Shown here: positions 1 through 12,184 of the stretch, one piece after another
Numbering within the stretch: the stretch's first letter is position 1
Layout of the letters: every line of letters starts with the position of its first letter
Assembly: GCA_034508935.3 (NCBI GenBank)
Contig: CM067455.1
Location: 3,664,464 to 3,728,463 of the forward strand
Length of the DNA: 64,000 bases
DNA from: Berghia stephanieae
Taxonomy: Eukaryota; Mollusca; Gastropoda; Nudibranchia; Aeolidiidae
Reading direction: 5' to 3'
Notes under the pieces: model-generated
The model's input: the letters and a program-made list of their open reading frames with translations, nothing else
Databases searched by the model: none
What the model was told of the DNA's origin: nothing
Position numbers and translations under genes: made by a program

Positions 1-19
1 AATAAAACACTACAGACAA

Positions 20-178
20 ATGTAGACAAAGTGGAAAAAAAAATTGCCATATCGCCTAATAGGCATCATGTCCCGTTCTACAAGTTACGCATTGCTGTTG
101 GTTAGGGACCCCGTTTTAAGCGCTTTGAGCACGTTTGTGGATATTGCGCTATATAAAAGCTCAATTTTTTTTTTTTAA
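20..178 (+). mobile_element. SINE-A, 3' part only
   Basis: The stretch carries the tail shared by all copies of the main SINE in this window: a cgcctaataggca block, a gtcccgttctac block, then agcgctttgagcac and gatattgcgctatataaa, followed by a T-run. The tRNA-like head is missing, either truncated or outside the window. This copy is diverged from those at 42,985 and 50,321. Confidence 0.7.
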
Positions 179-369
179 AGGTAATTTTCGCCTTTGCCAC
201 AAGAGCTTTGCTAAATCTTCAGTCAATGATCGTCCCAGCAGTGCTGGGGAAATAAAATACCTTTTGACTATATAAAGTAGGATTTTCAACTGTGAATGCT
301 GAATTGTGGAATAAGTGGTGGATTTGAAGAATATGCATCCACAAAATGTATAATGGTTGGAAACTCTGT

Positions 370-473
<104 letters not shown>

Positions 474-539
474 ATCATTCTATCAGTATTATTATCATCA
501 TTATTACCACTATTTTAATTAGACCTGTAAATGAGCTCT

Positions 540-1240
540 ATAAAAATTGACTGAAACTGAAACTCTTCGTAATTCGTCGTAGTGGTAAAATCCAAAGAAT
601 CAAAATGAAAGGTAAACAGCAAGCTCACTTGAGCAAAGCAATGGAAGAAAACTAAATTGCGAGGGAATTAATTAGGCTACTTACCATTGTTCCTTGTAAT
701 TAGGAACCCAATCAGTGAAGAAACTTAGAAACGGTCAACCAGTTTGTTTACAACATGAGGTAATCGAGATGTGCTTGTAGCAATCATTTAACTTTCGATT
801 TGAAGGTGTCTACATAACAAACTTCCGGTGTTTCGAATTTTTCTTTCTCATACTTTTCCTGTCCTTCAAGTAAATGTGGTCAATATTGGCGTAGACGAAA
901 CAGTGAAATTTATCGCTCGGTGGCTCAGTTAAAATTGGCTACGACAGGTTTCGAAAGTGAAAAAATAATTTCACGAAGGCTGTGTGAAAATACACTGGGG
1001 TGTGTTCAGACACGGCAATTCTAAAAAGCGTCACTTAGCCTTGGCAATATATATCCATCATTAATATAAACGGCCCATGAGCTATGCGTGGGGCTGTGAA
1101 ACATTCCTAGTTAACTTTACAGTCAATATTTGAATTTGACGAATTGACTGATTTCAGTTAATTGACTGAGAATTTACAGGTCCATTTAATTACTTTTTTC
1201 GCCTATTACAAGAGCTGTAACCTAACAATAATTGCCTATT
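540..1240. other. No recognisable gene
   Basis: AT-rich sequence with no convincing exon, splice pair or repeat family seen. Confidence 0.5.
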
Positions 1241-1277
1241 TGGACAATAAAGATTATTATTATTATTATTATTATTA
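1238..1277 (+). repeat. GACAATAAAG + (ATT)n element 3' end
   Basis: The motif ttggacaataaagatt followed by ATT triplets recurs at 30,825, 46,283 and 55,930 on the plus strand and at about 33,338-33,364 on the minus strand. It looks like the 3' terminus of an old retroelement family whose tail expanded into a microsatellite. The LINE that begins at 1,278 lies directly after the ATT triplets, so it probably inserted into this tail. Confidence 0.5.
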
Positions 1278-4200
1278 GGGGAGCTGCAAGGTCTGGGCCG
1301 GACGTCCCGCTTGCTGAAAGGAAATTGATGTGCATTTCGAACCCAACACCTCTCATTTCCAGGTGCATTGATCGCCGCGTAATCCTGTCTTTGACAGAGA
1401 TTATTGCATATGGCCTCTCATGCATTATTGTGTCCATAACAGCACCTTCCCGTGGTGTTCCCTGTTTCTACTGAGTTTGTTATGGGCGCGACCGAGTCCC
1501 CGGCGGTATAACCGGGTTAGGGAGTAGGTGGGACCCCTTCCTCTTAAGGTGCAGGAGTCAGAACCCACCGGTGAGTGGTACACGCTCTGCTCCTCACTCA
1601 CCCACCTCACACTCATTCTGTAGTGTGGTGTCTTCTGTATGTCCTTACTTTTCTTAATCTACCCTATAACTCATACTCTCCCTAGCCATCGATGTATGGC
1701 TCCACTGCCTTGTGGATACCTTCGGGAGGAGGAAAGGCTAAGGAGTAAACCTGACAGAAATCTGCATCCAAATTGATGCCAAACGTATCGCTGTGCGATC
1801 CTTTGGACCACACCAGGGAGGAAGAGAGGGAGGTTCTGGTTACTGGGCAGCCCAGGATCTCCACATACTCTGCCCAGGCCGCGCCCTGGAGAGGACGCTC
1901 CAGTCTCACCTTCACCGGTGAAGAGTAACAACACGGAAGACAGCAGTCTACGAGTGATAAGTCCTTGCTCGATTGGCGTAGAGTTGGACGCTACGGGTTG
2001 TCTTCGACGGTGGGAGGGATCATCGTAATCCTACTGGTCTGCTACCGCCCGCCCCAAGCTGGGCAGCCCCCAGCCAGAAAGGTGTTGACCCGCCACGATC
2101 TGCCTGCTTCAGAGGGTGCCTGGAGCTTAGAGTTTGCAAGCTTGACAAGTGGATCGTTAAACTGTGTACCAGGCAAGCAAATGAAAAAGAACACGAAGTC
2201 CCCAGCTCTTCGATTAGCAAGCTGGAATGTAAGAACTATGCGCTCAGGACTGACAGATGACCTTCAGGCCATGGACGATGCTCGAAAAACAGCAGTAATT
2301 GATCGTGAACTTAACAGATTGAACATCGACATAGCAGCCTTGCAGGAAACGCGACTCCCAGAGAGGGGATCCCTGAAGGAGAAACACTTTACATTCTTCT
2401 GGCAAGGAAAAGGCACAGAAGACGTGAGGGAGCACGGTGTTGGATTTGCAGTACGCCATACATTGCTTCCTATGATCGAACCGCCAACAGACGGCACAGA
2501 GAGAATTTTAAAGCTGCGCCTGTCATCCATGCAGGGCTCGGTGAACCTTGTTTGCGTCTACGCCCCAACACTGCAAGCTTCGGTTGAAGTAAAGGACCAA
2601 TTCTATGAGTCATTAGACGCCATTGTCAACAATATCCCTGAAGTGGAGCACATCTACCTTCTTGGCGACTTCAACGCGCGAGTTGGTGCTGACAAAGAAT
2701 CATGGCCAACCGTTTTGGGGCACCACGGCATAGGAAAGATGAATGAAAATGGTCAGAGGCTTCTTGAACTCTGCTGCTATCGCAAACTATGCGTGACGAA
2801 CACCTATTTTCAGAACAAGGCATGTCACAAGGTGTCATGGAGACATCCAAGGTCAAAACACTGGCATCAGCTGGACATGATCATTACTAAGCGCGATTCT
2901 CTTAACAATGTTTGTAACACCAGGTCCTATCAAAGCGCTGATTGCGACACTGATCACTCTTTGGTTGCCACAAGGGTGAAACTGACACCAAAGAAACTTC
3001 ATCACTCAAAGAGAAAGGGCCAGCCCAGGATCAACATCAGCAAGGCAGCTTACCGGGAAAAGAATATAGAGTTCAACGAGCAACTTGAGAAGATTCTCAA
3101 CACAGCTCATAGAGAAGCAGAACAAAACGCACAGGACAGCTGGAACTCTCTTAGAAACGCCATTTACAGCACTGCAGTTCTGACATACGGCAAAAAGGAG
3201 CGCAAGAGCAATGATTGGTTTGAAGCCAGAATTACTGAGATGGAGCCAGTCATTGATGCGAAGCGCAGCGCACTTGTCAGCTATAAACATAAACCGAGTC
3301 AGAGGAACCTGCAGGCGCTGCGAGCTGCACGCAGCAAAGCACAGCAAACAGCACGACGTTGCGCCAATGACTACTGGCTTCAGTTATCGGACAACATCCA
3401 GCAAGCGTCTGAAAGTGGCAACATAAGGGCCATGTATGAGGGCATCAAACAGGCGACAGGCAAATCTACAAAGAAAACTGCACCTATTAAATCCAAGACA
3501 GGGGAAGCCATCACTGACAAGGACAAGCAGATGGGTAGATGGGTAGAGCACTACTTGGAACTCTACGCCAGAGAAAACACTGTCACCCAAAAAGCGTTAG
3601 ACGCAATTGAAGAACTACCAGTACTGGAAGAACTAGACGCAGAACCAATCATGGAGGAGCTCAGCAAAGCAATCGATGCTCTGGCCTGTGGCAGAGCACC
3701 CGGTGACGACAGCATTCCACCCGAAATCATCAAATGTGGAAAGCCAGCCCTCTTGGAACCACTACATAAACTCCTGTGTCTTTGCTGGAGAGAAGGCAAG
3801 GTACCCCAGGATATGCGTGATGCCAAGATTATCACCCTCTACAAAAACAAGGGAGACCGTAGCGACTGTAATAACTATAGGGGAATCTCTCTACTGAGCA
3901 TTGTGGGTAAAGTCTTTGCGCGCGTTGTCCTCGCTCGACTGCAAGTCCTCGCCGAACGTATCTACCCAGAGTCGCATGTGTGGCTTCAGAGCCAAGAGGT
4001 CGACAGTGGACATGATCTTCTCAGTACGTCAACTTCAGGAGAAATGCAGAGAACAGCAGATGCCCCTCTACATTGCATTTATTGACCTGACAAAGGCATT
4101 TGACCTTGTTAGCAGGAAGGGCCTTTTCCAGCTGCTAAAGAAGATTGGCTGTCCTCCTCAGCAGCTTAGCATCATTGCCTCCTTCCACGACGACATGAAG

Positions 4201-5460
4201 GGCACCATTAGCTACGACGGTGGAGCCTCTGAACCCTTCCCCATGCGCAGCGGCGTGAAACAAGGCTGTGTCCTCGCACCGACTTTGTTTGGTATATTTT
4301 TCTCCTTACTGCTGAAGTTCGCATTCAAAGAGTCCCCAGAAGGAGTCCACTTACACACCAGAAGTGATGGGAAGCTGTTCAATCTGGCACGGCTGAGAGC
4401 AAAGACCAAGGTCCGCACAGTCCTCATAAGGGAAATGCTATTTGCAGATGATGCAGCTCTATGCGCGCATACCGAGGAAGACCTTCAGCGGCTGATGGAC
4501 AGGTTTTCCCACGCATGCAGGGAATTCGGGCTGACGATCAGCATCAAGAAACAAATGTAATGTGTCAGGATGTCCCCTCTATACCAGCAATTTACATTGA
4601 CAACGAGGAGCTAGAAGTCACTGATCACTTCACATACCTGGGCACAACCATCACCAGCAACCTCTCACTTGATGCAGAATTAGACAAGCGCATCGCCAAA
4701 GCTGCCGCTGTCATGGCACAACTGAGCAAGAGAGTGTGGACCAACAACCAACTCACTTTGAACACCAAACTCAGAGTATACCAGGCATGTGTACTCAGTA
4801 GCCTACTGTATGGCAGTGAATCCTGGACAACATATGCCAGACAGGAGAACCGCCTGGAAAACTTCCACATTCGCTGTCTACGACGAATTCTCGGCATCAG
4901 GTGGCAGGACAGACTCACTAACAATGCAGTGCTAGAAAGAGCTAACTCCCTCAGTATGCATCTCATGCTCTGCCAGCGACATTTGCGATGGCTTGGTCAC
5001 GTACACAGGATGGACAATGGACGCATACCCAAAGACATCATGTACGGTGAACTAGCTTCTGGACGGCGACCAACTGGCCGTCCAGCTCTGCGCTTCTATG
5101 ATGTCTGCAAACGAGACATGAAATTGACAGGCATCGACTCAAACACCTGGGAGTCGCTTGCTGACGACCGCAGCGGCTGGAGATATGCGGTGATGGAGGG
5201 AGTGAAGAGAGGTGAGGAGAGGAGAAAGACGAAGTTTAAGGAGAGGAGAGCAAGGAGGAAAGAGAGGCAGCAGATCCAAATACCAAACGCACAGTCAAAC
5301 TATGTGTGCAACAACTGCGGTAGAGACTGCCATGCAAGGATTGGTCTGCTGAGTCACACCCGTCGTTGCTCTCAACAAGACTGATGAGACTAAAGTCATA
5401 CAGGCGCAAACCATCGTCTCTCGAGATGGAAGGATGCCTACCTATTATTATTATTATTAC
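1278..5460 (+). mobile_element. Non-LTR retrotransposon (LINE), near full length
   Basis: A 4.2-kb element with a 5' untranslated region of about 0.9 kb, one long ORF (endonuclease plus reverse transcriptase) and a short 3' UTR that ends in a (TATT/ATT)n tail. Both ends abut ATT triplets, consistent with insertion into a microsatellite; this hides any target duplication. The C-terminal cysteine/histidine knuckle and APE-type endonuclease are typical of LINE families abundant in marine invertebrates. I cannot assign the clade safely without alignment. It sits just downstream (in minus-strand terms) of a candidate Ig-like exon at 5,479-5,579, so it may lie in a host intron. Confidence 0.9.
2181..5384 (+). 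pseudogene. LINE ORF: APE endonuclease + reverse transcriptase, two frameshifts
   Basis: The frame is open from 1,965 but only through a TTG; the first in-frame ATG is at 2,181, just before the endonuclease motif LRLASWNVRTM. Endonuclease residues are all visible: ALQETRLP, the catalytic YLLGDFNARVG and the C-terminal TDHSLV. The reverse transcriptase follows from about 3,600, with GRAPGDDSIPPEI, NNYRGISLLS, IAFIDLTKAFD, GVKQGCVLAPTLF and the catalytic FADDAAL. A C-terminal knuckle CNNCGRDC...SHTRRC (about 5,305-5,375) ends the protein. Two single-base frame breaks lie near 3,985 (between PESH and CGFRAKRS) and near 4,550 (an A-run after SIKK). The second restores the first frame, so total coding content is about 1,070 codons. 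Few other lesions are visible, suggesting a young copy or sequencing errors in homopolymers. Confidence 0.88.
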
Positions 5461-5478
5461 TATTGTTATATCCCTTAC

Positions 5479-5579
5479 CGTAAGTGCCAGTTGAACAGCA
5501 GGAGTTCCCAATGTTGCCACCTGTCCACAAGAAACCACCTTACTGCCCTCCTTGTCTTCCACTTTCAACGTCAAAGACT
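5479..5579 (-). CDS. Candidate Ig-like half-domain exon
   Basis: Read on the minus strand, a cag acceptor before 5,579 and an acg|gtaagg donor after 5,479 bound 101 nt (2 + 33 codons): phase 1 in, phase 0 out. This is the same phase pattern as the first Ig half-exon at 16,616-16,884. The peptide includes SLTLKVEDKEGSKVVSCGQ and LGTPAVQLALT, resembling an Ig strand B to C region with one Cys. Direct splicing from the exon at 15,523 would create a TAG, so another exon would be needed between them. The plus strand also has a possible exon here (ccag acceptor, caag|gtaggt donor), so the strand is not certain. Confidence 0.35.
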
Positions 5580-5713
5580 CTGACTTCAAGGTAGGTGGGG
5601 CTTAATATAGAAAAAAGAAAGAAATTTACAATCAAGATCAAGCCAAGGAGAGCCAAAATATTAACAGAGTTGCCAATTTAGAAGGCAAAAATTTACTGAA
5701 CTTTTATGCAAAC

Positions 5714-6012
5714 ACATAGACCGAGCTCTTTCATTTTAAAACATATGTTTATTTATTTATCTATCTATTTATTTACTGATTTTTTAAATATAATTCTTTT
5801 GTTTTGTTTTTTTGATTTTTTAATTTATGGGTTTTTTGGGTTTTTTTTTTTTTTTTTTTTTTTTGGTTTTCTTAAGGTCAATATACCTATACCTGTTTAT
5901 TGTCCTATTTAAGAGACGGAGATAATTCTAAATTGGCAAAGCAACGACAAACATTGGCTGTCTCCCATTCCTGAGATTTAAAAAAAAAAAAAAAACATAG
6001 ACCGAGCTCTTT
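5714..6012 (+). mobile_element. Retroposed insert with 18-bp target duplication
   Basis: The 18-mer acatagaccgagctcttt occurs exactly at 5,714-5,731 and 5,995-6,012. Between them is a 263-bp insert that ends in a run of 15 A. Exact long direct repeats plus a poly(A) tail are the hallmark of LINE-driven retroposition. The insert body is T-rich, includes a T-run of about 24 bases, and shows no tRNA boxes I can recognise. The source RNA is unknown. Confidence 0.75.
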
Positions 6013-6284
6013 ATGAACACTGAGCTCTAGTAAACAATCATTATGTACCTACTTGTTTTTTTTTTCTATTTTGCCAGTGATTGGAAAATATACTGACGGT
6101 TTATAACATAATGAATTTTGTAAATATACGGAAAATTGGTATTAAATTGTATTAATAATACAGTGAAACTTCATAACGACCTCCTGCCAATCCTCCCCAT
6201 TAACTGCACAGGAATTGTCTTTAAATTATGAGAAGCCCATTTGTTAACAAAAAATGACAACTAAAAAAAGAAAAAAAAAAAAAA

Positions 6285-6560
6285 AAGGTGCTTTAACACA
6301 GTCCTATATCCACTAAATGTGCTTAAAGCATTTTACAAGGGGAATCAAGCCTACAACAAGACTTCAAATGTAGGAGACATGTCACATGTAGGACAGGACA
6401 CAATTACAAAGGTTTTTGTTTTTGTTTGTTTTTGGTTTTTTGGGGTTTTTTTTTGTGACAGAGACTATGCTATTTCCAGCAAGGTACTATTTAATATCCA
6501 ATTGTGTGACAGAATCTGAGTAAAGAGTCTTTTATTTTTACAAGGACTAAACTTTTGAGC
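6285..6560 (-). mobile_element. SINE-A, old diverged copy
   Basis: In reverse orientation it keeps the tail (tatatccactaaatgtgct, aagcattttacaagggg), the acatgtaggacaggacac block and the gagtaaagagtcttttat block that precedes the head. A T-rich stretch interrupts it. It is clearly more diverged than the copies inside the 29-57 kb complex. Confidence 0.6.
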
Positions 6561-6601
6561 TGCCAGTGACAAAGGTCCTCGTCCTTTGCTTCTTCTTTAT
6601 C

Positions 6602-8621
6602 AAAACTAACTCACTCAAAGAGTATCATTGTTGATACTGCATAATATCCAAAAAACTGACTGACTCAAAGAGTATCCTTTTTGATACTGCATATCCAAAA
6701 AACTGACTCACTCAAAGAGTATCCTTGTTGATACTGCATATCCAAAAAACTGACTCACTCAAAGAGTATCATTGTTGATACTGCATATCCAAAAAACTGA
6801 CTCACTCAAAGAGTATCCTTGTTGATACTGCATATCCAAAAAACTGACTCACTCAAAGAGTATCCTTTTTGATACTGCATATCCAAAAAACTGACTCACT
6901 CAAAGAGTATCCTTTTTGATACTGCATATCCAAAAAACTGACTCACTCAAAGAGTATCCTTTTTGATACTGCATATCCAAAAAACTGACTAACTCAAAGA
7001 GTATCATTGTTGATACTGCATATCCAAAAAAACTGACTCACTCAAAGAGTATCCTTTTTGATACTGCATATCCAAAAAACTGACTCACTCAAAGAGTATC
7101 CTTGTTGATACTGCATATCCAAAAAACTGACTCACTCAAAGAGTATCACTGTTGATACTGCATATGCAAAAAACTGACTCACTCAAAGAGTATCCTTGTT
7201 GATACTGCATATCCAAAAAACTGACTCACTCAAAGAGTATCCTTTTTGATACTGCATATCCAAAAAACTGACTCACTCAAAGAGTATCATTGTTGATACT
7301 GCATATCCAAAAAACTGACTCACTCAAAGAGTATCACTGTTGATACTGCATATGCAAAAAACTGACTCACTCAAAGAGTATCCTTGTTGATACTGCATAT
7401 CCAAAAAACTGACTCACTCAAAGAGTATCCTTTTTGATACTGCATATCCAAAAAACTGACTCACTCAAAGAGTATCATTGTTGATACTGCATATCCAAAA
7501 AACTGACTCACTCAAAGAGTATCCTTGTTGATACTGCATATCCAAAAATCTGACTCACTCAAAGAGTATCCTTTTTGATACTGCATATCCAAAAAACTGA
7601 CTCACTCAAAGAGTATCCTTTTTGATACTGCATATCCAAAAAACTGACTCACTCAAAGAGTATCATTGTTGATACTGCATATCCAAAAAAACTGACTCAC
7701 TCAAAGAGTATCCTTTTTGATACTGCATATCCAAAAAACTGACTCACTCAAAGAGTATCCTTGTTGATACTGCATATCCAAAAAACTGACTCACTCAAAG
7801 AGTATCACTGTTGATACTGCATATGCAAAAAACTGACTCACTCAAAGAGTATCCTTGTTGATACTGCATATCCAAAAAACTGACTCACTCAAAGAGTATC
7901 CTTTTTGATACTGCATATCCAAAAAACTGACTCACTCAAAGAGTATCCTTTTTGATACTGCATATCCAAAAAACTGACTCACTCAAAGAGTATCATTGTT
8001 GATACTGCATATCCAAAAATCTGACTCACTCAAAGAGTATCCTTTTTGATACTGCATATCCAAAAAACTGACTCACTCAAAGAGTATCCTTTTGATACTG
8101 CATATCCAAAAAACTGACTCACTCAAAGAGTATCATTGTTGATACTGCATATCCAAAAAAACTGACTCACTCAAAGAGTATCCTTTTTGATACTGCATAT
8201 CCAAAAAACTGACTCACTCAAAGAGTATCCTTGTTGATACTGCATATCCAAAAAACTGACTCACTCAAAGAGTATCACTGTTGATACTGCATATGCAAAA
8301 AACTGACTCACTCAAAGAGTATCCTTGTTGATACTGCATATCCAAAAAACTGACTCACTCAAAGAGTATCCTTTTTGATACTGCATATCCAAAAAACTGA
8401 CTCACTCAAAGAGTATCCTTTTTGATACTGCATATCCAAAAAACTGACTCACTCAAAGAGTATCATTGTTGATACTGCATATCCAAAACTGACTCACTCA
8501 AAGTATCCTTTTGATACTGCATATCCAAAAAACTGACGCACTCAAAGAGTATCCTTTTTGATACTGCATATCCAAAAAACTGACTCACTCAAAGAGTATC
8601 CTCGTTGATACTGCATATCCA
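6602..8621. repeat. 47-bp satellite A, about 43 units
   Basis: Head-to-tail units of 47 bp (for example unit starts at 6,703 and 6,750), with occasional 46-48 bp length variants. Each unit contains tgactca and an inverted pair agtatc...gatact around a 7-bp loop. The loop falls into four variants (ccttttt, ccttgtt, cattgtt, cactgtt), and the cactgtt units also carry tatgcaaaa instead of tatccaaaa. The order of variants repeats over 10 units (470 bp) between about 7,653 and 8,123, so there is a higher-order repeat. The array ends in an A-run near 8,621. Confidence 0.97.
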
Positions 8622-8788
8622 AAAAAAAAAAAAAAAAAAGAAAAATATTGGTACTTTCCTAAAAGCCTGCGATGCTCAGAAATTGATACCAGCAGATATT
8701 ATCAGAATGTATTTGGTAAAAAAGGGAAGATGACTGTCCACAATTTTTGAAGAGGAATATCAAAAGTTTAATATTTCCACTGCCTTAA

Positions 8789-9050
8789 CTATTTCAGCGC
8801 CATTGGCCACACTGTGCGGCCAGAGCAGAATCTGTTCTACTGGCAAATGGCCACACAGTGCGGCCGGTCTGAAAAGCAAAAAAAAAAAAAAAAAATGTAA
8901 TTCAATCCTAATTTCTACAAGGTATTTTAATTGAGACTTTGCACCAAAATCGAATGTCACTTTGTCTTAGCTTATCATTCTCATGCTGCCTTGATCAGGT
9001 GTCAGCCATTTTGTGACAGAAATACAAATACAGCCTCAGCACGGAAAGGG
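8789..9050. mobile_element. TTAA-flanked MITE, piggyBac-like
   Basis: A 262-bp segment is bounded on both sides by TTAA (8,785-8,788 and 9,051-9,054). The outer ends are ctatttcagcgcc on the left and, reversed, ccctttccgtgctg on the right, an imperfect terminal inverted repeat. Inside the left end are two direct copies of ggccacac-n-gtgcggcc, itself nearly palindromic. TTAA duplication and CCCTTT-like ends are typical of piggyBac derivatives. There is no coding capacity. Confidence 0.55.
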
Positions 9051-9054
9051 TTAA

Positions 9055-9819
9055 CATGTAATTAAAATATAAATAAAATCTCAAGAAGATGGAGCACTTC
9101 TGCAACATGACCTTGAGAACAGAGGCACTGCATGGAGTTTCATCCAGAGATATGCAATGTCATTTTCATCTCCAGAAAGAAATCTCCAATCACATGCAAT
9201 TACAAGCTACACAGCCACACCTTAGAGCACATAACATCAGTCAAATATTGAGGAATAACAATAAAATCAGACTTACAATGAGACGAGCACATGAACAACA
9301 GCACACAAAAAAGCAAATACACAGCCGTTTACTGCTTTCACTTTAGTTCGACAGGTAAATTTTGCCGGACGCTAGTTCATAACAGATGACGAGTCACGGC
9401 CTGTGCCGAAAGGGCGACTGAGCAACTTTTCCTATTTTGACGATTATTTTCTCAAGTTCAAAGTGGCGTAGTAAAGATGCTATTAGATGTAGCAATAAGA
9501 TATTTTAGAGTCATAACAAGTGATTTACATACTTTTATTTGATATAATTTTAGTAGATCATTTGGGATTAGATTTTATAGGAAATAACCATGAAAATGGG
9601 TCCGAAATTTTAATTACTTCAAACGATATAATCAAACATTACATAGTTATCTGAGTTTATACAAATAAATGAGAAATACTGCAATAATCATCAATAGTCA
9701 CAGAGTAAAAATATATAATCAAAGTCGTTTTGTAATGAAGCATTGTTGAGATATCCGCTCACCTGTACAGCCATATCCTTTTTTGACAGCAATTTTAAAA
9801 ATGCGTAATCACCGAATTG
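9055..9819. other. No recognisable gene
   Basis: An 85-codon plus-strand open frame (9,089-9,346) has no recognisable motif, no splice context and no support; it is probably chance. The rest is AT-rich. Confidence 0.4.
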
Positions 9820-9947
9820 TAGGGGTTTGTTGATCAAATGATCAAAACGAACTGGTTTTAGTAATGGCAATTGACAATTCTTAGGAAAAGATATATGTTA
9901 TATGCATTCCTTTGACGTTTGTATAGATCTAAACTATAATAATAATA

Positions 9948-10028
<81 letters not shown>

Positions 10029-10056
10029 TGATGATGATAATGATCATTTTCATGAA

Positions 10057-10090
<34 letters not shown>

Positions 10091-12184
10091 GGCATTTATA
10101 TAGCGCTTTACCCCGTTGTCACAGGCTCTAAGCGCTTTACAGTGATATAAAACAAAACATATTACAGTGAGACAAGTGTGAAGGAAACGTGATACGAATT
10201 CAATTTAACAACAACAAAATATGAAAAATGCTGATGTGGTGATCAAGAGATCAAATAAATAGTGGCTATCACCTAAACGCCTGCTAATTTTGGTAAACGC
10301 AATCATTTCTCAATAAAATATCGTTCTAAATGCCCGTTTAAAAAAATAATTGGAATTCGCCTTTATATGTCCACTCTGACAGAAAGGAAATAAAAAAGAA
10401 AGAAAGAATAAAGAATTTTACTGAATCATTTGCGACCGAAGAATTGACTCATCACCTGTTTCCGAGAATTTTATTTAACTTCCCAACGCCCCAAATTACC
10501 ATCAATTCATCCAATATAATTTACTCCTCCCCACTCCATGCTCTCCGGCAATTTCCTTCCATGTCCCTCAAACTGCTTTCTTTCCATGAGCGTCCAATCA
10601 GCTTTTTACAATTGCCCATTTCCAATTGGCTGCTGAAAATGGACAATTCTAATTTCAATTATCCACCAGTCGGTCATCAGCAAAGTCAAGAAAGCTCCTC
10701 CTAATCAAATCACACATACCCACGAATATGATAGGCCTTTTAGACCAGTCACTGGTCTTTGATGTTACACAACCATCCGCCAGCTTTGATCATATCGCTT
10801 TTGATGATGTCACTCAATATCTATCTTCTCTCAACCCCGTTGACTGTACCACGAGTCAACATAAAAGAATATCGCGATGAGGTGCCAATCGTGAAGATGG
10901 AATGACGTAGCTGTGTTAAAATTATAGGTTCAAAGTTCAATTGTCAGAGAGAACTGATGAGAGATTAAACTGAGGTGGTAAAATGAAAATTGTTTCGTGG
11001 TAAAACGTTGCATAAATTAGTTTTATGTACACCAACACACACACACCAAAACACACACACACACAGACACACTCTCTCTCTCTCTCTCCAGTGCTGCAAC
11101 AAAAAAAGGATGCCGACCAGATAGCTAATACTATTTAAAATGGAAATTTGTTGAAAATGGTCTGCTTATTGATCAACCGAAGCATCGTGGATAACAGAAA
11201 TGATCATTGTGAATCAGTTGAAACATGTTTGTTTGTTTGTTGCTTTAGGTCTCTTCCAACACAATTGAGGTTATATGAGAGACCGCTGAAACAAAAAAAC
11301 AAGCAATCTAACAAAAATAGTACAAATGTAAATCAAAATCATAACCTAAAGATATCATAAGCTAAATTATAAATAACCAAGAACAAACAGGCAGAAGATT
11401 TACAGAAAAAAAAATATCCCCTGTCAAAAATACAATCACAAACCAAAGAAGCAGGATAGGCTAGTAAAGAGAAGAAGAAACGACATCACTATCGGATCGT
11501 ACACCCATGCGAACATCATAGGTATATGATTCAAGGGTGATGCTCCCATCCAACCACCCGCAGTTGAAACACGTGATATCGATGTAATACTAATACTAGT
11601 AATAATCATATAATATCAGTGTATTTATCTTATGTTTTTGTTTTGTTTTTAAGGGTTTTACGGCGCTTGCAACACATTTAGGTTATATCAGCGCCAGTAA
11701 AAAGGAAGAAAATGGTATAGTAAAAAGTTCTAGAATTACAATTAAAGCACCCAAGAAAAAGTAAGACAAAGGGGAACTGAGAACAAATAGGGATCAGATG
11801 TAGATTCCAAGAGCATACCACCAATGTAATTAGTTTGAAATCACCTACAAGTCTCATCCAGACACAAGCACAAAATCCAACAAAGAGGAACACACTCAAA
11901 TGCTTACATTATACATTCAAAAAAAAATAATAATACATAACAGAGAGATGATTTACAAGGAAAAAAATATCATCTCCCAAAACAATAACTATGCATTTGA
12001 CTGTTTCCCTCCCAGCTAGGATCCCGCCAGTGCCAGGACAAAACCAAGTAATCTCATTCCAAGACAAAGACAGAAAGCATGTTGGAAAACAGATATAACG
12101 GGATAGAAGACAGTGTGTACCTCCCTGCCCCCTATGGGAGGTCAGGATCCCCACCCAGGTATTTATCTTACTCTTGATCACCAC
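9820..12184 (+). repeat. Segmental duplication, copy 1
   Basis: Two blocks match copy 2 in the same order and orientation: about 9,820-11,000 matches 12,270-13,500, and about 11,630-12,150 matches 15,820-16,330. Shared landmarks include catttccaattggctgctg, ccaccagtcggtcatc and caatgcttacat-type ends. An (AAT)n tract lies at about 9,938-10,090, followed by a short SINE-A tail fragment on the minus strand (10,090-10,145). CA/CT dinucleotide runs lie at 11,030-11,090. Confidence 0.8.

Noticed and set aside
6160-6240. pogo/Tigger-like terminus (cagtgaaacttcataacgac)
   Set aside because: One end only; no matching inverted end or TA duplication was found nearby.
6602-8621. CRISPR-like array
   Set aside because: Units are contiguous 47-mers with no unique spacers, in a eukaryotic genome. 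It is a satellite. The same applies to 39,164-40,256.
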